Notes under the pieces: model-generated
What the model saw: only the letters and a program-made list of their open reading frames with translations
Database searches by the model: none
What the model was told of the DNA's origin: nothing
Position numbers and translations under genes: made by a program
Part shown: in pieces, positions 40,928 to 44,509 of the stretch
Layout of the letters: the number at the start of each line of letters is the position of its first letter
Numbering within the stretch: the stretch's first letter is position 1
Source: an uncultured Lachnospiraceae bacterium
Lineage (GTDB): Bacteria; Bacillota; Clostridia; Lachnospirales; Lachnospiraceae
NCBI GenBank assembly: GCA_945949045.1
Contig: CAMFDG010000015.1
Location: 1-44,509 of the forward strand
Direction of reading: 5' to 3'
Length of the DNA: 44,509 nucleotides

Positions 40928-41818
40928 TTACCAATCCTCAAGTGACAGGGTATTTCCCTTCTTTTTACTCTCAAAATGTTTCCTCTGATATTCCATCAGA
41001 ACCGCCGTAATCTGCGGCTTTTGTTCCTTCACCGTCAGCTCAAGCGCCGGTGCAAGAGACTGTCTGGGAATCCGGAGAGTGTCACACAGAAAACGAATTT
41101 CCTCCAGCCTTCCCGCCGGAACCAGTTCCCCTAAAACCACATCCGCATTCTGCTCCAGATACTGCCCATAGATTTCCTTTGCATTTTGCTCCAGCTCCAC
41201 CGGATACATCAGACGTCCCAGGGCAATTTCCACTGCCGCGTGATAATCATCGGTGACCACATGGGAAAACAACCTGTCATAGTTTAACAGATCCACGCCT
41301 CTTCTTGTAACACATTCCCGGTAGGGATAACCGCTTCCCTCGATCTTGTGGTGCAGCACCCTGGCCTCCACATCCTCCACAAACTGATAGACGTAGGCCG
41401 GAAAAGTCAGATGCAGCCCCATGGGCTCCAACACGAAATGAAGCATCCGGTCGTTGTCCGCCAGAAGCTCCTTCATGACCGAGCAGCTTCCCCTCTCCTG
41501 GAAAAGAGTGATTTCCGACAGGCTCTCGCACTGTTTGATTACGCCGTCATAATAATCCTCTACCCCATCATAAAGTGACAGCGTTCTCAAATTCCGGCAA
41601 TTGTAAAAGGCATATCTGCCAAGGGTATCGATTGTCTCCGGAAGTATTACCGCTTCCAGATCCTCCCGCCCGGAAAAAGCATTTTTGCCGACACTTCGCA
41701 CCGGAATTTCCTCAATCTCCCGGGGGACCGAAAGACAGCGTATTCTTCCCTCAAAGCCGGTAATTTCCATATACTCCTTCCCCGTACGATCGGTACACTT
41801 CTGCCATAAGATTCCCAT
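40928..41818 (-). CDS. Leucine-rich repeat (BspA-type LRR_5) protein
   Basis: Residues of about 35-120 hold two or three LRR_5 repeats (VGKNAFSGREDLEAVILPET and LGRYAFYNCRNLRTLSLYDG). Past 130 the protein is helical, with an ETC-like ELTVKEQKPQITAVLM region near 260, and no signal peptide is seen, so it is probably cytoplasmic. The start is the ATG at 41818, which shares its A with the folC stop (TAATG). An ATG seven codons upstream is less likely. It is directly followed by the VWA gene, with no gap, and may recognise or present substrate for the AAA-VWA pair. Confidence 0.7.
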   Translation of the reverse strand: MGILWQKCTDRTGKEYMEITGFEGRIRCLSVPREIEEIPVRSVGKNAFSGREDLEAVILPETIDTLGRYAFYNCRNLRTLSLYDGVEDYYDGVIKQCESLSEITLFQERGSCSVMKELLADNDRMLHFVLEPMGLHLTFPAYVYQFVEDVEARVLHHKIEGSGYPYRECVTRRGVDLLNYDRLFSHVVTDDYHAAVEIALGRLMYPVELEQNAKEIYGQYLEQNADVVLGELVPAGRLEEIRFLCDTLRIPRQSLAPALELTVKEQKPQITAVLMEYQRKHFESKKKGNTLSLEDW

Positions 41819-43068
41819 TACAGCGGTTTCTCCTTCCACAAAGCGCGAAGCTCACCGATAAAGTAAAGAGAACCTAACGCAATATTCTTATTCTTTTTGG
41901 AAAGTGTCTTCGGAATATCGGAAATATGTGCAAGGCTTTTCGCCCGCACGCCTTTTTCCCGAATACGCTCCGCCAGCGCCTCCCCCTGCAGTGCACGAGC
42001 CGATTCCGGTGTCACCGTGACAAAATCAGAAGCCAGAGAAAGCAATTCCTCTACCATATGTTCGTAATCCTTATCCGCCATAACCCCCATAAAGAAGCGG
42101 AATTTTTCGCCGGGATACAGCTGCATCAGGCTTTCCTTTAACGCATGGATTCCATTGCTGTTGTGGGCGCCATCCACCATCAAAAACGGCTGCTCATTCA
42201 GAATCTCCATTCTTCCCGGCCAGACGGCTTTATGGATTCCTCTCTGGATGGCCTGCTCAAAGGCCCCCTTGGGTACGACCCCGACGGAGGATATGCGACT
42301 CCTTTCCACCTCCCAGAAACTTCTGGCCGCCAGCATGGCTGCCGCAGCATTCTCCAGCTGATAGCTGCCCAAAAGCCCCGGCTTCATCCTGCTGACTGCA
42401 GCCATATCCTCTCTGCTCACCAGTTCTCCGTCTCCGTATCGCTTCAAAACCGCAAGTGCCTCTTTCTCCTGGGGTGCATAAATCGCCCGTACCCCCGGCT
42501 TTAATATTCCGGCTTTTTCCTCCGCAATCTCCTCCAGTGTGTTCCCCAGCACTGCCATATGATCGAACCCGATCCGGTTAATCACTGCAACCACCGGTTT
42601 CCCCAACGCATTCGTGGAATCCAGTCTTCCGCCGAGTCCCGTCTCGATCACAGCCACATCACAGTGCTGTTCCCGGAAATATAAAATGGCCATCACCAGA
42701 CAGTAATCAAACATAGTAGGAGCCAGCCCAAAATCAACCGACAGCAGCATATTTCCCAATCTTGTAACATCCTCTCTGGAAATCATCTGACTTCCCACCA
42801 CGATCCGCTCCTCAAATACCATCAGATGCGGGGAGGTAAACAAGCCCACCCTCAGTCCGGCCTCCGTCAGGATACTGGCCAGAAAGGCACAGGTCGAGCC
42901 CTTTCCATTGGTGCCAGCCACATGGATAAAAGGCAGACTCTTCTGTGGTTCTCCCAGCAGGGAAAGCATCTTTCTCGTCACCTCCACTCCTGGAAGGTTT
43001 CCGAAACGGCGTGTATTTTCAATTTGTTCTTTTACCTGTTCGTAGCTGTAATTATGCATACTTTTCAC
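41818..43068 (-). CDS. folC: Folylpolyglutamate synthase / dihydrofolate synthase
   Basis: The enzyme adds glutamate residues to folates (and may add the first to dihydropteroate). The P-loop VAGTNGKGSTCAF is near 50-62. The GVFTSPHL-type stretch (LFTSPHLMVFEERI) and IETGLGGRLDSTNAL follow, and the ligase domain has VDGAHNSNGI near 297-306. The length of 416 residues is normal. It is the first gene of the four-gene operon. Its stop shares a base with the LRR start. Confidence 0.95.
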   Translation of the reverse strand: MKSMHNYSYEQVKEQIENTRRFGNLPGVEVTRKMLSLLGEPQKSLPFIHVAGTNGKGSTCAFLASILTEAGLRVGLFTSPHLMVFEERIVVGSQMISREDVTRLGNMLLSVDFGLAPTMFDYCLVMAILYFREQHCDVAVIETGLGGRLDSTNALGKPVVAVINRIGFDHMAVLGNTLEEIAEEKAGILKPGVRAIYAPQEKEALAVLKRYGDGELVSREDMAAVSRMKPGLLGSYQLENAAAAMLAARSFWEVERSRISSVGVVPKGAFEQAIQRGIHKAVWPGRMEILNEQPFLMVDGAHNSNGIHALKESLMQLYPGEKFRFFMGVMADKDYEHMVEELLSLASDFVTVTPESARALQGEALAERIREKGVRAKSLAHISDIPKTLSKKNKNIALGSLYFIGELRALWKEKPL

Positions 43069-43118
43069 TTTCGTCTATCGAATATTGCGAAGCTCTTATT
43101 GGAGCCAATCATACAAAT

Positions 43119-43142
43119 GGGGAGAGACCTATGTCCCTCCCC
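43119..43142 (-). terminator. Hairpin downstream of degV
   Basis: GGGGAGAGAC pairs with GTCCCTCCCC (43119-43128 with 43133-43142) with one mismatch, followed by ATTTGTATG on the minus strand. The T-run is poor, so it may be an attenuator before folC. Confidence 0.5.
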
Positions 43143-43187
43143 GCTATTTTACTTCTATCTATATTTCCTTGCAAGCCTGTTTTGTAA

Positions 43188-44027
43188 CTAGACAGCAAGT
43201 ATCACGCCTCCATCGTTGGCATACATGGTAGATACCCCTGCGGTATTCACCACCACAATTTTCTTGAACTTGGCAAACTTCTGCACAGTTTCCTTGACAA
43301 ACTGCGCCCGCTCCGGACAATTACAGTAGGAAATTGCAAGGACACGATTCTCGCAGTTTTTGGTAACCTTCACCATGTCCTCCACCATTTTGATCAAAGC
43401 CTTCTTCATGCCCCGGGCTGCTCCCAGCTGCTGGATGGTTCCCTCCTTGGTAGAGCCCATCACAGGCTTGATATTAAAGGTATTGGCAACCAGCGACTTC
43501 AGATTGCTTAACCGGCCGGCTTTTCTCAAAGTCTCCATAGTTTCCAGCACAAAGAAGGTATTCATGGAACCAATATAGGTTTCCACATCCTCCACCACCT
43601 TCTCAAAACTCTCTCCCGCTTCCTCCAGTTCCTGGATCTTCATTCCAATAATTGTCTCCCCGATCGAGGCCGACCTGGAATTAAACACATGGATCTTCTT
43701 CTCCTCTCCATGCTCTTCCTCAAAAAGCTGTGCTGCCAATACCGCACTGTTATAGGATCCACTCAGCTTTCCGGAAAGGGTTACCACATAAACATGGTCC
43801 GCCTCTCCTTCATAGGCACTCATATAACATTCCGGGGATGGGCAGGAGGACTTGGGACTATGGACACCGTTCTTCACCCTCTGAAGGAAATCCTGCTGGT
43901 TAAATGTCTCATCATCCACGATTCGATAGCCGTCTATCTCAAGTTCCAGCGGTACATTGCAGTAATGACCATCCATTTTTAATTCTTCTGAAAGCTCTCC
44001 ACAACTGTCAATTACAATTTTATACAT
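43188..44027 (-). CDS. DegV family fatty-acid-binding protein
   Basis: This 279-residue protein has the DegV fold: an N-terminal EDD part with DSCGELSEELKMDG, the TLSGKLSGSYNSAVLAAQ ligand-binding motif near 82-99, the NTFFVLETMETLRKAGRLSNLKSL region and the VGAHIGPG-like end seen as TAGVSTMYANDGGV. DegV proteins bind fatty acids and, as FakB, present them to the FakA kinase for phosphorylation. No fakA is in this window. It is a single gene, 119 bp upstream of folC, with a hairpin between them. Confidence 0.88.
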   Translation of the reverse strand: MYKIVIDSCGELSEELKMDGHYCNVPLELEIDGYRIVDDETFNQQDFLQRVKNGVHSPKSSCPSPECYMSAYEGEADHVYVVTLSGKLSGSYNSAVLAAQLFEEEHGEEKKIHVFNSRSASIGETIIGMKIQELEEAGESFEKVVEDVETYIGSMNTFFVLETMETLRKAGRLSNLKSLVANTFNIKPVMGSTKEGTIQQLGAARGMKKALIKMVEDMVKVTKNCENRVLAISYCNCPERAQFVKETVQKFAKFKKIVVVNTAGVSTMYANDGGVILAV

Positions 44028-44211
44028 ATTGAATCCTCTCTCTTAGAACATCAGCCCATGCAGAATTTGCCTCCGGGAACTATGTTCTGATTACTCTATC
44101 AAAGGTTTTTTTCATCCATTACAAGTAGTATTGATTACTACGTTCGTTATCTTAACACGAAACCTGCTTTTTGAAAAGAGGTAAAGCATATTTTTATATT
44201 TTTTTTATTTT

Positions 44212-44338
44212 AACTTCCCACACTGATTCTCCCGTGGCCCTGCCTGCCGGTCAGAATTCTCCGGGGATGGATAGCGGAACAATTCCATGAAAACCTGTCA
44301 CATTTAAAGTGGGCACGTGAAAATCAATGTGGAAAGTT
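44212..44338. repeat. Dispersed MITE-like repeat, copy 3 (complete, 127 bp)
   Basis: The ends are an imperfect inverted repeat of about 28 bp: AACTTCCCACACTGATTCTC at 44212 and, read from the other end, AACTTTCCACATTGATTTTC at 44338; 15 of the first 17 positions match. The interior shares blocks with copy 1 at 1-138. No gene lies within. The length, terminal inverted repeats and copies elsewhere suggest a non-autonomous MITE or a mobile hairpin. Confidence 0.65.
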
Positions 44339-44509
44339 TTTTATATGTAGGCGGAAAGAGTATCCAATTTTGGAAAAATAATATATAATAGTATCTATTC
44401 AGAACCCCATGTAAATCAAAGAAACAGATTAGTCATACTTTTTGATTGTTAAATGAGGATTGTGTCAGGTTTTCTATGAAAACCTGACATGCAGCGTCGG
44501 TCCATTTGC
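44339..44509. other. Intergenic end of window with a 12-bp perfect hairpin
   Basis: No gene is seen. TGTCAGGTTTTC (44463-44474) pairs perfectly with GAAAACCTGACA (44478-44489) around a 3-nt loop. A part of the same sequence, GAAAACCTGTCA, is also found in copy 3 of the repeat at 44289-44300. It may be the end of a further repeat or a leader hairpin of the next gene outside the window. Confidence 0.5.

Overview
The window looks like a chromosome segment from a Lachnospiraceae-type member of the Clostridia. This is inferred from gene content (hem genes combined with siroheme/cobalamin branch genes, DUF5685, CmpB-type membrane protein, HipBA, a tRNA-Leu with an AAG anticodon) and moderate GC; no 16S gene is present. 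Almost all genes lie on the minus strand.

Region 1 (1-8.9 kb) is a tetrapyrrole operon read on the minus strand: precorrin-2 dehydrogenase, hemB, hemL, hemA, hemC, a membrane EAL-domain c-di-GMP phosphodiesterase, and a fused cobA-hemD. It makes uroporphyrinogen III from glutamyl-tRNA and sends it to precorrin-2 and sirohydrochlorin. No later protoheme genes are present. The phosphodiesterase overlaps both of its neighbours by 4 bp. Region 2 (9-15.8 kb) holds pyrBI, a PH-domain protein, a DnaJ/DUF5685/zinc-ribbon trio, a HipBA toxin-antitoxin pair and the RNase P RNA. Region 3 (15.8-24 kb) is an information-processing operon: membrane protein, dgt, dnaG, rpoD, trmK and a TGS-domain uridine-kinase-like protein. 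Two divergent tRNA-Leu genes follow, separated by a 196-bp multi-arm inverted-repeat element.

Region 4 (24,558-33,788) is the most unusual part. It is an AT-rich integrated element bounded by a 22-bp direct repeat of the 3' end of tRNA-Leu(CAG), with a tyrosine integrase at one end. It encodes a replication protein with the full motif set of eukaryotic CRESS-DNA virus Reps: HUH endonuclease motifs I, II and III, the G-rich linker and a superfamily 3 helicase. At 31,438-31,463 there is a stem-loop whose loop, on the Rep-coding strand, reads TAGTATTAC, the circovirus-type origin nonanucleotide. Tandem 7-bp repeats lie 4 bp away and could be iterons. The rest is small proteins of unknown function, a small HTH-like protein, two exported proteins, and at least five promoters built on one plan (CTGAAA, 20-21 nt, -10 box), three of which carry the palindrome ATCAGCTGAT just downstream. 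The excised circle would be about 9.2 kb. I read it as an integrative form of a pCRESS-like replicon with its origin still recognisable.

Region 5 (34-44.5 kb) returns to host genes: a GGDEF/EAL protein, ilvE, a tightly packed folC / LRR protein / VWA protein / AAA ATPase operon, and a DegV protein. A short dispersed repeat with imperfect terminal inverted repeats occurs at both window ends, and a single end of it lies after pyrI.
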